64,000 bases of DNA from Puffinus mauretanicus (taxonomy: Eukaryota; Chordata; Aves; Procellariiformes; Procellariidae). Within the stretch, counting starts at the first letter, position 1. Every line of letters starts with the position of its first letter. The position numbers were made by a program, and so were the translations under genes. The stretch covers positions 4,900,001-4,964,000 of the forward strand of contig JAJKFH010004053.1 in the NCBI GenBank assembly GCA_023333565.1, given 5' to 3'. Shown here piece by piece: positions 38,745 to 50,850 of this stretch. The notes under the pieces were generated by a model. It made no database searches. It was not told the DNA's origin and saw nothing but the letters and a program-made list of their open reading frames with translations.

Positions 38745-41700
38745 CTCTTCAGTTTGGGAGGGGCTGATTCTGGGCATTGGAGATACTTGTGGTGTTTTCA
38801 GCTGTGTACTGTTGCTGTCTGGAACAAGCTCTCTGTGGATTGACTGAATATGGTTTTGGAGTTCACTTTCTGATTCAAATTTAACATTGCAACTAGAACA
38901 TCGAGTCTTCAGTCCCCCTGCCTTGCTTTTGTTCTCAATGGAACTCAAGTTCTCATTTTGGCCCATGCCTTGTCTGTTACTGCTTGAAGGGATGTTGACA
39001 CTTGGACTACCACTTTTACTGAGATTAACACAGCTAGCACACAGACCATATGGCAGACCGTTGATGTCAAGTTTCACTAAATCCTGTTTTGAGCGGAATT
39101 CTTTCAGGCAAGAAGCACACTTGTACAGTTTCTGGAGATGCTGTGCGCGCCCCGTGGACTGCACAGCAGAACCGTTTCCAGTTTTCTGCATGTGGAATGT
39201 GCCGTGGATTTTCAGTTCCAGCGTGGAGGTCACTGTCTGCATGCACACCACACAGCGGAACCCCGTCAAGGAGTTCCTCAAGTCAGGGTGCATTTGGCAA
39301 TGCTCTAAAAATTCCTCCTCGCTCTGGAGAGGCATCTTGCAAATCCTGCAGTTTCCAGTGTCCAGGCTCTTACTATGTGTGACCTTATGTTCAGTAAGAG
39401 TCAGAAGAGATGGAAACCGCTCGCCACAGATTGGGCACATATAATGTTTCACTGGTCCCAAGTGTGTCTGCATGTGTTCTCGAAGCCCATTTTCAGAGAA
39501 GAATGTTCGAGAACACACATTACACTTGTAATTCCCTTTAATGAGTTCAGCCTTTTTCTTCACTATGGCACTTTCTCCTGGTCGAATGTTATGGTCTCGA
39601 AGCTGGTGATTTTGCAGGAGAGTCTCCATGGTATAAGCTGCTCCACAAATGTCACAGCCATACATAGGCTCAGATGTGTCCACATCTTCCTCGCTGCCGT
39701 CGTGGCTGTTATGGGACTCCTGGCTATTTGTCAACAAGGTCTGGAGTTCCACTTCCTCTTTCTGAACCTGCTCAGATGCCCCATTCGTTCCACAGTTTGG
39801 AGTTTTTGTTTCAAAAACACAATGTTTCTCCCTTAAGTGCTTTTCCAGCAAGATGATAGCATGGAAAGCTTTGCTGCAGAACTTGCAGTTGTACTTCTTG
39901 CTGTGCGTAGTAATGTGACACTGCAGCTCCACCTCCGTACCAAAGGACTCGCCACAGAAGATGCACTTGTGTACTTTGCCTTGGTTCTCCAGGTGGTTGT
40001 GTTTAACGTGAAGCTGTAGGTCAGTCTCATTTCGGAAATCCCAGTTGCAAGATGTACATCTGTATACCTTCTTTTCATTGCTATGCTTCACAGCCAAGTG
40101 TAGCTGAATGGAGACTTTGGAGTCGAAAACCTCTTGGCACAAGGTGCAGCGGAAGAACACAAATGTATGCATGTCCAGTAGGTGTTTCTGCAAGTCATCC
40201 ACAGAAGTGAACTGCTTGTCACAGCTTTCACAGATGTAGTAGGTTGAGGTGATCATGAAATGAATGGTAACATGCTTCAGCAGAGACTCCTGATTTGGAA
40301 ATTCCTTGTTGCACTGAGGGCAGGTCAGTTTTGGCAGGACGGTGTCAAGATGTGTTTTTAAATGAGTCTGAAAACCGTCCAAGGAAGTATACTTAGCACC
40401 ACACTGATTACAAATATATTCACCTGCAGGACGAGGAGGAGCACCTCCAACTGCCTGCATCATCTTTAAAGAGGTCTGCTCAATGGTTACAGGAGATAAG
40501 GGACTCATGGCTCTGGATTTTTTTCCATTGTGGATGTAATTCAGTGCCAAAGGAATGTTCTTATGGTTCTCCTTGATATGCTTGTTCAGTTTAAGAACAC
40601 TATTAAATATTGGAGAATTTGTACAGTAAGAACAAGAATACACTTCTACCACTGGATCTTTTGGGGTTCCAAGCACAGGGGAACCAAAACGGGAACTGCT
40701 AAGATCACAATGGACTTGTCTAATATGCTCTTCCAGAGAAGAATCTGTAAGAAATCCCATGTAGCAATGGGGACAAAAGAATGCATTACTGTCCTTAGCA
40801 GCAGGGTTGGCAAATCCATGAGAACATCGGATGTGTTCCTGAAGGGTGTTGAGGTCATTGAACACTTCAGAGCAGAAATTGCACTGGTATACCATGGCAG
40901 GCATGGTAGAAACAATCAGTGCTGGATCCGGAGCTTCGTGGACTTGCTTAAGATGTTCGTTCAGATTGTAGAGAGATGGCAATACCTCCAAACAATACTG
41001 ACAGATATGGGCTTGTTCGGGTTTATCTAAATGCATAGTTTTCAGGTGTATCTGCAAAACTGCAAGGCTGGAAAATAACTGTTTGTTGCAATAAATGCAG
41101 CTGTAGGTAACTTTTGCCTGTTTACTCGAAGGACCAGTGATATCTGGCACTTGCTGAGCTGCCCGCTTCCTTCCACGACCTTTTGGTATAGGGGGAGCCG
41201 TTTCCACCATTGTTGAACTATCCACCGAGAGATTTGAATCCGGAGTGGTGCTAGAGACTGAGGTGTAGCCCACAGTTACCAAAGATGGGCTGTTGCTGTG
41301 GTTGCACGACTCTGGCTGCTGGTGACTGTCCATGTGGCTGTACAGCTCCTCCACAGTATGAAAGTTCTCAGAGCAAATGCTGCATGAATTCTTCTTCTCA
41401 CCATTATGAGCCTGCTCCATGTGATTCACCAGAGACGTTTCCTCTACAAAGAGTTCATGACAGTAAACACACTGAAGAGCGGATCGGTCTTCGTTAGGGG
41501 AACACTCCGGGTGACATTCTGCAATGTGCTTCTGAAGATCTTCAGGAAAATCAAAGCCTTCTTCGCACTGACTGCATTTCTGAGTGTCTTTCATTTTCCA
41601 GTCCTCCATCCGGGAAGCGGACTGAGAGCCATCTTTGTTCCTCTCGTGAACCTGCATGTGACCATGCAGCGAACTAGATGACAGGAATCCACGTCTACAA

Positions 41701-42097
41701 ATGGCACACTTATATGGCTTGTTGGACGTATGAGTCTTTAAGTGAATTTTAAGATGATCGCTCCTTGAGAACGCTGCATCACACTCACTGCAGTGATACT
41801 TCTTGTCTCCCGTATGAAGCTTTATGTGGCGGTCCCTGCTCCGTTTGTGTTTGAAGAGACGACTGCAATATGTGCATTTGAAAGGGAGCTTGTCGCTGTG
41901 ACTTTGCTCGTGGTGCTTTAAGTAGCTGAGGCGGCTGAACGATTTGTCACAAAACTGGCATGGATAGGGCAACCCTGGGCCTCCTTCCTCTTCACCAAAA
42001 TCACAACCTTCTCCATGGCTCGGGGAAGTCTGGTCCTTGCTAGAAGGTGATGATGCTGGCCATGAGCAAGTGGGGTCATCCTCAACATCCACTCCAT
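38745..42097 (-). CDS. ZNF521: ZNF521 giant internal coding exon (25 C2H2 fingers plus one atypical finger)
   Basis: ZNF521 is a nuclear zinc-finger co-regulator known to antagonise EBF1 and to act in haematopoietic, neural and skeletal progenitors. The exon starts after a polypyrimidine tract and AG. Its first two bases complete a GAT codon split with the previous exon (phase 1), and it ends on a whole GAG codon before GTAACC (phase 0). It encodes 1117 full codons. The segment opens [18 protein letters not shown]. Four tandem fingers follow (about residues 45-155, first YPCQFCD, with TGDKK and TSNKP linkers), then spaced fingers to about residue 1090. Near residue 303 is a basic PKGRGRKRA stretch, a possible nuclear localisation signal or AT-hook. 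I count 25 C2H2 fingers plus one atypical finger. With one finger in the small exon, one upstream and three downstream, this matches the 30 fingers known for the family. From memory the protein is nearly identical to mammalian ZNF521; the paralogue ZNF423 fits less well. No frameshift or premature stop is seen. Confidence 0.97.
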
Positions 42098-42117
42098 CTG
42101 AAATGAGAAAAACACAT
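42098..42117 (-). other. ZNF521: Splice acceptor of the ZNF521 giant exon
   Basis: Read on the minus strand, this is ATGTGTTTTTCTCATTTCAG, a T-rich tract ending in AG directly before ATGGAGTGGATG. The coding frame remains open upstream into the intron as far as 42125, so the splice point is set by the AG and by homology at DGVDVEDD. The ATG-like triplets here (at 42125, and the first exon bases) are not credible translation starts. Confidence 0.93.
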
Positions 42118-43805
42118 GCCCACAAGCTTAATCCCTACAGTTCAAAGGAGACAGCAAATGCATATGAACAATGCAGATCTGCTACTCCTAAATAGCTAAA
42201 ACATATTAAACTCAGACTAGGATATTTCTTACACCTGTATCCAATAGCTTCAAGACCACATTTATTTTTATCAGACCGTAAAACATTAAAAGTTATTAAA
42301 TAGTTCTGTGCCTATATTACCTTTTTATTGCTTTTTTATCATTCTTTCTCAGTTGCAGGATATGTATTATACATTGACAACTTTATTAAAATGCAGATTT
42401 TAATATATTTAATGTTTCTTTTGTATCCATTGTAAAATGATTTGCATATTATGTGAGCATCTGAAGAGTCAAAGGAAAGGAGAAAATATTACAGGAATGA
42501 TTTAAAATTAATACAGTCAACCCACCAGCCTAATATTTAATAAAAAGATTCCCCCTGCTTTGCCACAGTTTTTTTTTTTTCCCTTGAAGTTGATTCTGAA
42601 CACAGAAATCTTTTAAAGGCTATTACTGAGAGAGACTTGGGTGTTATTCTAAACAATAATAGGAAAAATTACAGGGGAGGAACAGGACAACAGTATGAAC
42701 AGTGATGTTTTCTCTAATAAAGTGCAACCAGATTTCTCCAATAACGATACAATTCAGTTACTGAAAGCTGGCAGCTGGATCATTAAATGTTCAAAACAAA
42801 CTAACAAACCGACAGCTAGGATCAAGGAAAATGAGAAAGTTTCAAAAGGGTCAGATGCGAACAGCATTTTTTTTCCCTTTTTAAGTTCAAGAGGTTGCCC
42901 ACCACTTCTTCCTTTTTGCAAAGGCCTCAGCCAGCTGAACTTCCTTAGTCCAGCAGAACCTGTACTGTGAGGTGATCACAGACAAAGCGACTTGTAAAAA
43001 ACTGGAAACAGGAAAAATGATAAACAATTATGGTAAAAGCTGAAAGATTTACGAGTAACAAGGAAAAGACAAAACAGAAATGCTATCCAGATAATAAACT
43101 GAACTAGTTATCCATGATATTACCTCACCTCTAGAGAGGGCAAGTTGTAACTATTTTTTTCAACAGACGTGCTCTACAATTTTTCCACCTTTTGTTTTAA
43201 ATGTAGACTACAACACCACAATGATCACACTTATCTCAACCTAAAACTTCTTTAAAAATATTAAAAGAATGCTTGAAAGACCACTCTACATCAAATAATC
43301 CTTTTATTACTTTCCAGAGGCGATGCTTGGGGTTTTTTTCCTTTTAAAAGTAAAAGTGATTACACCAATAAAAGGCAGGATAAGCCTCTTGAAAAATATC
43401 TTTTTTGAGGTATTCTTGCAAAGCAGTAAGTTTCTTAACATCTTCGGCCTTCTCTCAAGAAATTTACTACACCAACATAAAAGTTAGAGCCGGTCTATAT
43501 TATGTAAACAAATTCCAAGCCTGCTTTCTTTAAGGTAACAAGATTTTACTAGATTATCAACCTCTTGCTTATCCACAGGAAACAGATGAGGATTCATTCC
43601 TTTCCTGCATCTAGAAACTGATGACAACGCCATCTCACTATCAATGCCAGATGGCAACTATCTAACCCTGAGAAAACAACCAAACACCATTGCTGGATGC
43701 CTGCCCATTGACACAATGCTTTTCAGGATAAGTTGGAAACTGCACGGGTTTTTATCCTCTTGTTTACATCTTGAAGAGGAGGGTTTCACAAATTACACAT
43801 ACCTT

Positions 43806-43828
43806 TCACACGCACACACACACACGTG
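43806..43828. repeat. CA microsatellite
   Basis: CACACGCACACACACACACG, with one CG interruption. Confidence 0.9.
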
Positions 43829-44984
43829 TATCTGTTTTACCTACATAGGGATCTGCACTAATAGTGCTTAGTATTTAAATAATAGAACCAAACCCTAGCC
43901 CAAGTACCATGTCTTTGAACTGAAAACAAAGTGTTTGTGTCTTTAAGAAAAAATTGAAAAATAAAAATCCTCCCTTCCAGCAAAAGTACTATCATCTGCT
44001 AAAATGCTTCCCAATGAACTGAAGCAAAGTTACTCATTGTCATACATATGAAATAATATGCCAGGTGAGTTTTTAAGTTGGTACATTAATGATTGCAATA
44101 TTCACAGGAGACTTTTGATGTAAATCTGTGTACTGCCCTTTCAAATTGCTGGGTTTGACTCTACAACTGGAAATAATCAGAGCAGTGGAACAACTATTCA
44201 CACAAAAAGATGTTAATTTTTGCTACATTTTTAAATTTTATTTTAAATGAACATTTTCAGCCAGGTCTTTTAAATGCAAAAACCTTTTGTCCTTTAAAAA
44301 CCAAATCTATTTCTGACATATGACCACTGCCGGCAGATAAACAGGAATTTATGTCAAGCAACTGAGTGAAGAAAAATAGTCTGTGACTGCCTAGGCAACA
44401 TATTTTGTAACCAAATTTAGTATTAAAATGTATATCCTACGCAGAAATGATATATTATTGTATAAATGTTTAGAGGAATATATAGCGAGTGTTATAAATA
44501 GTGTACCATCACTGACACAGCAGTAAATCACTTCCTTTTTGTGGCCACTGCCTGCCCGGTTTTACCTATTATACAACTATTCCCTCTGGCTCGTGCATCT
44601 CAGTGGGCTGGCAGCAGGGTCGGGATCAAGCGCTGAGTGTGACCACGGAATAAGCAACGGCAGCCCCTTTCCCCCATCCGATTCTCCTTGTTTGCTTGGG
44701 GGTCTTTCCGTTAGCTTTTATACAAGGTAAGGAAAGTGGAGGGGGAATAGTGTAACTACGGCACAGAGCCATAGTTTCCAACTGGCAAATATAAATGTTT
44801 CTGCATGTCACTTTGCTGTTGGGTTTTTAATCCGAGCCCATAATAATTCTGCAGACTAATTCTCTTTGTGCAAAAAGGAGAAGAGCAAACCACTTGCAGG
44901 TCCGACTTGCGTCCTTTTAACCTGAAATGTGAAAATCTCTCAATCTCTCAGAGCTGCCTAAGAACCAGCAAGGCAGGGGGAATT

Positions 44985-45320
44985 CCGCACAGCGCACGGC
45001 GGAGGACAACAGGATTTTCCTGAGTACGCGCCTAACAATGCGGCCAGCACGTTTCCCCGGCTTCCCCCCGGCGCGGCGGGGCGGGGGAGAGCCGGCGTGG
45101 AAGGGGCGCCGGCGGCCGGCCACCGCGCTCCGGAAGGAGGGCCCCTGGGCTGCGCTCACACAAAGGGCTCCCAAAGCCCGGCCTGTCGGCCGACAGCGAC
45201 CCGCCGAAGGACTTTCGAAACCTTGCTTCTGCGAGAAGGGAAACGTTTGCTGCAGCGACTTTCGCTGTGCAGACTCCAAGCTGAAGGCTGTGTGAACACT
45301 GTGTGCGATGGACTAACGCG
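44985..45320. promoter_or_regulatory. Intronic CpG island, candidate alternative or antisense promoter
   Basis: About 340 bp are strongly G+C-rich, with roughly 38 CpG dinucleotides by hand count, in a surrounding intron that is AT-rich and CpG-poor. It includes GGCGCGGCGGGGCGGGGGAG (GC-box-like) and GGGGCGCCGGCGGCCGGCCA. It lies about 3 kb upstream of the giant exon in the direction of ZNF521 transcription. On the + strand a donor-like CCTG-GTGAGC sits just past its edge (GT at 45325-45326). CpG islands in vertebrates usually mark promoters, but direction and activity are inference. Confidence 0.75.
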
Positions 45321-47240
45321 CCTGGTGAGCTTAGGGGCTGCCTAGAATGGATCTGGGGACAGCGATCAAGAAGGAAACCTGGACTGTGAGTAACTACTGC
45401 TACAGCAGGACGTGAGGGATGGCATTGCCTGTCCTGCTGTCACCCCACCCTTCCCCACAAAAGATGCCACACCATAAAATTAACGTGAAACCATTAAAAG
45501 CACCTCCTTCAAAACAGCAGTGATCCGCAGCTTGCTACCATGCGCCAAGGCTACTCCATGTGCGCAGGCATTGGGTGAGCGGATCTGGGCACTCAAAGCC
45601 GTGACGGAGGAGCTAAAGGGAAGGTCCCCGCAGCTAACCAGCAGGCTCGGGATGTGGACTCCGCTCCTGCTTTCCCAGGGGCACTTCCCACACAGCCAAC
45701 TCTGTGTTGGGGTAAAGTTTGACCCGCTGTTGGGCAAACCCGTTTTTGCCAATCAATCTTATAGAAAATACAGTTTGCTGCTACTCTGCATACAGCCACG
45801 TATATATAAATCTGCAGACAGCTACCCACTGAGCTATGTCAACATTACAAATACTGATTTTTAATGTTACAAAAAGCTATTTTAAAATACTCTGGACCAA
45901 CTTCAGATGCGTACATACAAGTCCCCAGGAGTGGTACGCATCTATCTGGGGGCAGAATAGGGCTCCAGGTATTCGACAGAGTGTTTATGGAGTTTTAAAA
46001 TATATTTTCTGTATCAACTTTTTTTTTTTTCCTTCGGCACTCACTAAGTACTACTTACTGTAAATGCCTTTTTTGTGTTACGGCAAGTATTCTGAGTTTC
46101 AGTGTGATGCACTTAACGTGTCCACGTAAATTTTTAATTTTTGGAACCAGTCACTTCACACTCGCTGACTCTAAGAAAGCTCTAGCACTCACAACCAAAA
46201 AACTTTGCTGGAAATCGGCTACAAGGCCTAAAAGGCTATTTAAAGATGCAAATGTGTGTGAATAGTTAGTGCAGATGTTTTTCTACACCAACTGTACTTG
46301 CTGAGTTTCACCATTTCCATAAAGCACATTAAAACAAGTGTGTGAACACTCTGAGATGAAAGTACCAAGCACTCCTGAGACTTCCAGTGGAAAGTAGAGC
46401 TGCCTGACTTTTCTCCAAGCAGACAGGAATGCCCATGATTCAGCAGCCTGAGTAAATAAAAGAGGTCCTTATTTCCTAATTTTGCTGGCTGGCCACACTG
46501 CAGCAGTCTCTGTGCTGCTGCCAAAGGGGATGCAAAACTGGAACTACACCCAGCAGCTGAAGGACTGTCTTTGTTAGCCAGCCAGGCCTTCCTGACCATC
46601 TTCTGGCAACAAAACTACCGTATCCTGCGAGGAAGACCTCCATCTCGGGCTTGATAGTTCTCTAGTCTGTCTAATAGGATGAAACAACAGATTTTGCCTG
46701 GTCTGTGTTGGAGGAGGACAGCTGGAAACTCAGTTAGTAGCAGAGTAACACCTGTTCAGTCATATTTATGGGGGAAAGTGCTCACTAACAGAAAAGTGAA
46801 GTAATACCAGAAGGAGTTATCCCACGAAAGGGGAGGGAGGAAGGGGGAAGCATCAGAGCACAAAAGCACCTCTGTGGAGTTAGCAGCCAGCCACTCATGT
46901 GCCAACCCCAGTAGTCGTGAGGTCTTAAAAGTGATCTTATCCCTAGTGCTGCTGACTGAATTAACAGTACTGCTTCAGAAAAACGTTACTTAGTCACCAG
47001 GAAGGTTTATGACATATGCATGCTTTGGCTGGAATACGCTTCAGGGCACTTGCTTTATCATGCCTTATTTTTCTGTATGATTTAAACACGTTTTTGCTGC
47101 CACTAGACAAATGGCCACATTCCTAAAGCAAATGCCAGGAAACCTTTATGTGCCGTAATACATAAGGTTCCTCTGATAGAACGGAGTTTACAAATATGAA
47201 CAAATTAGTATTTTCAATATCCTGTAAGCAGCAGTCTTCT

Positions 47241-47361
47241 ATTTTCCCCTTTTTGCTGCTCAAGTAACTGGGGCACAGACAGGCTGGAGCGGTTTGCCTC
47301 AGGTTACAAATGTAATCTGTTCAAAGGAGGAAACAGAACCCTATCTCCCAGGTCTGAGCCA
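47241..47361 (+). repeat. Probable MIR/CORE-SINE relic
   Basis: The order of phrases ATTTTCCCCTTTTT, AACTGGGGCACAGACAGGCT, GGTTTGCCTCAGGTTACAAA, GGAAACAGAACCC and CCCAGGTCTGAGCC follows the second half of the ancient MIR SINE (gaggcacagagaggt, cttgcccaaggtcaca, gcagaacccaggtctg). Many substitutions are present, as expected for a relic of this age. Confidence 0.55.
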
Positions 47362-49513
47362 TCCCTGCACGAAAAATCCTTTCCCCCCCTGAAACACAGA
47401 GCTGGCAACATGCTTAAGCTGCTGGACCCGACCAAAAAGAAAGCCCAGCAGTTTAGCTGGACAGACACCCCCCAGGCCCGGGTCCTGCTGATACGTTCTC
47501 GCTACTGTGACCCCTTAACGGTGATGGCAGACTGGTCACACAACAACTATCCCCCAGGACCCCATCTGAAGTACTAAATAGGAAGGTTTCTTTAACAGGT
47601 ACAAAATTTATAACAACGGGTTACACAGGGTGGGAATAGATACTAAAAATGACAAATCAAGTATACCGAGCAGCAGCACATAAACACATCTAGTACATAC
47701 TGCCACAGGCATATGGATTATGAACGCACATGTATGCACTGAATTATTGTGTAGCTATTATTTGTTGTCCCACCATCAGCCAAAGACCTGTTCATATACC
47801 ACTGCGTACACATGTATGTGCTCACACACACATATTGAAAGGGATGGACAACACATACAAACGTACAGCTTTGCTAATTCACCAGATGGCATGCTACAAG
47901 ACAGAATTTGAATTGTAAGAAAGGAAGGACTAAATAGCAGGTAGGTAGGTCAGTTAACTGGATATATGATAGAGCTCCACAGTTTTAAATCCTTGCATTT
48001 TTGTGCAGGTAATTGAGTGGAGTGGTTATTATATATCATATAGTTTACTTGTAATGGCCGTTTCAGGTTTTAGTGGTGGACACATTTTATATTATTACCA
48101 CCACTAATTGTCTGCAGGGCTACCTTGAAAATGAGATAAGGAATCTTAGGGGAATATGCAGGTGTGAATAAATAGTAAACGAAGAGGTTAGATACTGCTG
48201 AAATAAAACAATATTGTGCTGTGTGCTGAATAGATCTAAATAACTAGGAACATCAAAGGATAGTGTTTAAGCATTAACATGACTTCAGTGATGGTGTAAC
48301 GTGTCACTGAAACAAACTATGGTTTTGAAGTTTTTAATAGAATTAGCAGATAGTGCTAGCCTTTAAAGTCACTTTAAATAAAATATATATTATTGCATAA
48401 TATTTTCCATTTACTTTCAATAGAAATGTACACAGTTTTGGAAAAGCTGCAACTTTAATATAACCATTTTTTTCACATCAGTGACCCCACATTAAACTCA
48501 CTCATTTGTCTCATAACTTATTAAATGTCTTGAAAACTAATACTCTGTAATGGGCATTCAAAAGAGAAATGTGAACTTTAAAAATTATTTATAATTTACA
48601 GATGTTTTAAAAATCTATCAATATTTCAAAACTGCTTTGGGAGCACCAATTAAATGCATTAACAGATTACTGGGGGAGAAATGTACAGGGGTTTCTGACC
48701 AACAGAACTGAGACAGCTGGTAGGGAGGTTTCCCCATTTTAAATTTCATAACCAGAAGAAAGGCAGCTCCTAGAAACAACAAATAAGTCACTTTAATACC
48801 TCACAGGAAAAACCTGCTTGCTTTTATAAAATGCCTTTAATGCCTACATAAGTAGTTAACATTCCTGTATTGCTCTCCTAAGGTAACCTAAGCCTCCAGT
48901 TCCATTATGTCTTCTTCAGAAGACATATTACTATTACATATGTAGAGAGGAGCATAAATGTTTTCCTTGATTGTTGCTTAAAGTTCATTTGAACAGACGG
49001 AGCCCAATGAATTCCATCTTCTACAGCCAAATTAAAGAAAATGTAAGCAGTTCACATTCTGCTCCACCTTTCAAATCATACACAAAACCCAATTTGCAAC
49101 TAGAAGAAAAGAGCTACCCTCCGCTTGTTTAAGGAAGCCAGTATTTTGCACCTCTCTAGGCAAAGAGAAAGAGTAAGTAATTTTCCACAGACCTGTACAT
49201 ATAACTAATGACAGTCACCATCCTCAAAGCTTATTATACTGCTTTACATAATTGGGAATCGCGTGTCACACAATTAATTTACAGGGGTTGTTTAGTTGTG
49301 ACTATACAAGCACTAAGCGATTCAAATTAGCTCATTTGTCCACTGCTTAAATGTGACAAACACATTTACACTGTATTTCTTCCGCTGTTAAGTTGCTGTT
49401 TCTTTTAGTAGTTGTTTGTGTTTGTTTGTACAGTATGAGTCAGAGACCACCAGGTTTGTTCCATCTGAAGCTAGGGTCAGAAAAAATCATCCTGAGAATA
49501 ATTACATTTAGAA

Positions 49514-50149
49514 TCAAGATAATGGGAGAGCAAAAAACCCATTCAAATACTCTAGCAAACGCGCACATAATAATGATCGCCTAAGAATCTGTATATTAAC
49601 AACCTCATGTACTAAAAGTAGTGATTCAGTCAATCGGGTCTTTGCTAGAAAATAATCATTACCATTTGTTGTGCTGATAACAGTATTTGTACTGCTTATT
49701 AAGAACAGCAAATGACTAGGGGATAACAGTTCAGGTTCCTCACTGGACTCCAATACTTCCCTCTGCATTCTGCTTTCACTGGGTCGTGCTCTCCCCAGGC
49801 AACACCGTGAATAGGACCAGAAACCCTCTCCCTCCAATCTTGCCCCACGCTGCAGCTCCTTTTGAAAGCTGCTGAAGTGTACAGAAGCCTCAGAGACAGC
49901 AGCCCCTATAACACAGTCCCAGTCATCAAAGTAACTTTCCAGTAGCATATAGGTATTAAAATGCATTGAATGCTTCTTTCTTTCCCAGGTCACAATATAA
50001 GGAACGTGTCTGAAGTCAGAGAAGCGTCGTTCTTTCTCTTTCCTTCCCAGAATCAAATGGTCCAGAGGCTCGGACCCTGAGAGCTGAAGGAGACTCTGCT
50101 TCACAGCTGCCTTCCAAGTCCCCATTCCCACACAGCCCCAAGACCCCAC
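49514..50149 (-). other. Unexplained 211-codon open frame, probably not a gene
   Basis: This is the longest open frame in the window outside the giant exon, 636 bp on the same strand as ZNF521. I recognise no domain, signal peptide or repeat in the translation. Composition is mixed, with a Ser/Leu-rich C-terminal half. It lies in mid-intron with no promoter or splice context identified. It could be chance, a spliced alternative exon region or the remains of a transposable element. No function is assigned. Confidence 0.15.
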
Positions 50150-50802
50150 GGGGAGAAGGGCAGGCTGTCAAAACCTCCCTAGCTGGAGGCTCAGACAAAA
50201 GATGGAGACCCTGAGCAGGATTTGCAGGCAGAAACCCGTGAGATGCCAAGCACCACCGTGGATCCTTATTTGAATATCGCCCTTCTTTCAGTTAATCCGG
50301 AGTTTAATCATGAAGGTCTGCAGGGATTGCTGCCGGTGTACCTCAAACTCGGCCGCCTTCCCTCTTTTTTTTATCACGTATGCCTGTCCCTCCCACCTGT
50401 GCCTACATTTCAACAATCCCAATTCATTGCTTCATTGCCTCTAGACCAGAACAGGAACAGCAAGACACACTTTGGAGGGGGCTAAACTAGGACAAAGAAA
50501 AGAAGGAAGGCAATTTGTGGAGAACAAAAAGAAAGGAATATAAGGTGGGGAGAAAGAAGGGAGTAAATAATTGCATCTGAAAGAAACTCAGGCAAAGATA
50601 TCGCAAAATCTTTTATAGGAAATGGAAAGTAAAAGGAAATGAAGATCAAGCGAAAGCAATGCAGGCAGTTAACACTTTCAAAAACATATCAGTGTTATTT
50701 TACAGTGTGCTAGAATTAAATACAGTAAATAAACACAGAACTGCTTATTTCTTAGAATGACAGAGATGTGGTGGCGGTCTTATTTACACAGGTGAAAACT
50801 TC

Positions 50803-50850
50803 TGGACCTAGATCTGCAGAGGGACTTAGGTGTCTCCAGGAGCCTAAGAA
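50803..50850. repeat. Possible fold-back repeat with CTTAGG/CCTAAG arms
   Basis: The phrase GATCTGCAGAGGGACTTAGG is followed 12 bases later by CCTAAG (50843-50848), a perfect 6-bp inverted repeat with 50825-50830. It resembles the gatctgcaaagggacttaggc class of sauropsid palindromic repeats. Only one end is clear. Confidence 0.4.

Noticed and set aside
38887..41681. Several + strand open frames of 60-185 codons opposite the giant exon
   Set aside because: They are antisense shadows of a strongly constrained coding exon. The zinc-finger codon pattern on the minus strand explains the absence of stops.
42098..42125. Apparent Met start (MWACVFLIS) extending the giant exon frame upstream
   Set aside because: It lies in the polypyrimidine tract of the acceptor. 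Homology starts at DGVDVEDD and the family start codon is in a distant exon.
42590..42670. Phrase GAGAGACTTGGGTGTTATTC resembling a CR1/L3 3' region
   Set aside because: The match is too short and no neighbouring landmark of the element follows.
44917..45279. 120-codon minus-strand frame across the CpG island
   Set aside because: Arg/Pro/Gly-rich translation is typical of GC-rich non-coding DNA. The island itself is reported instead.
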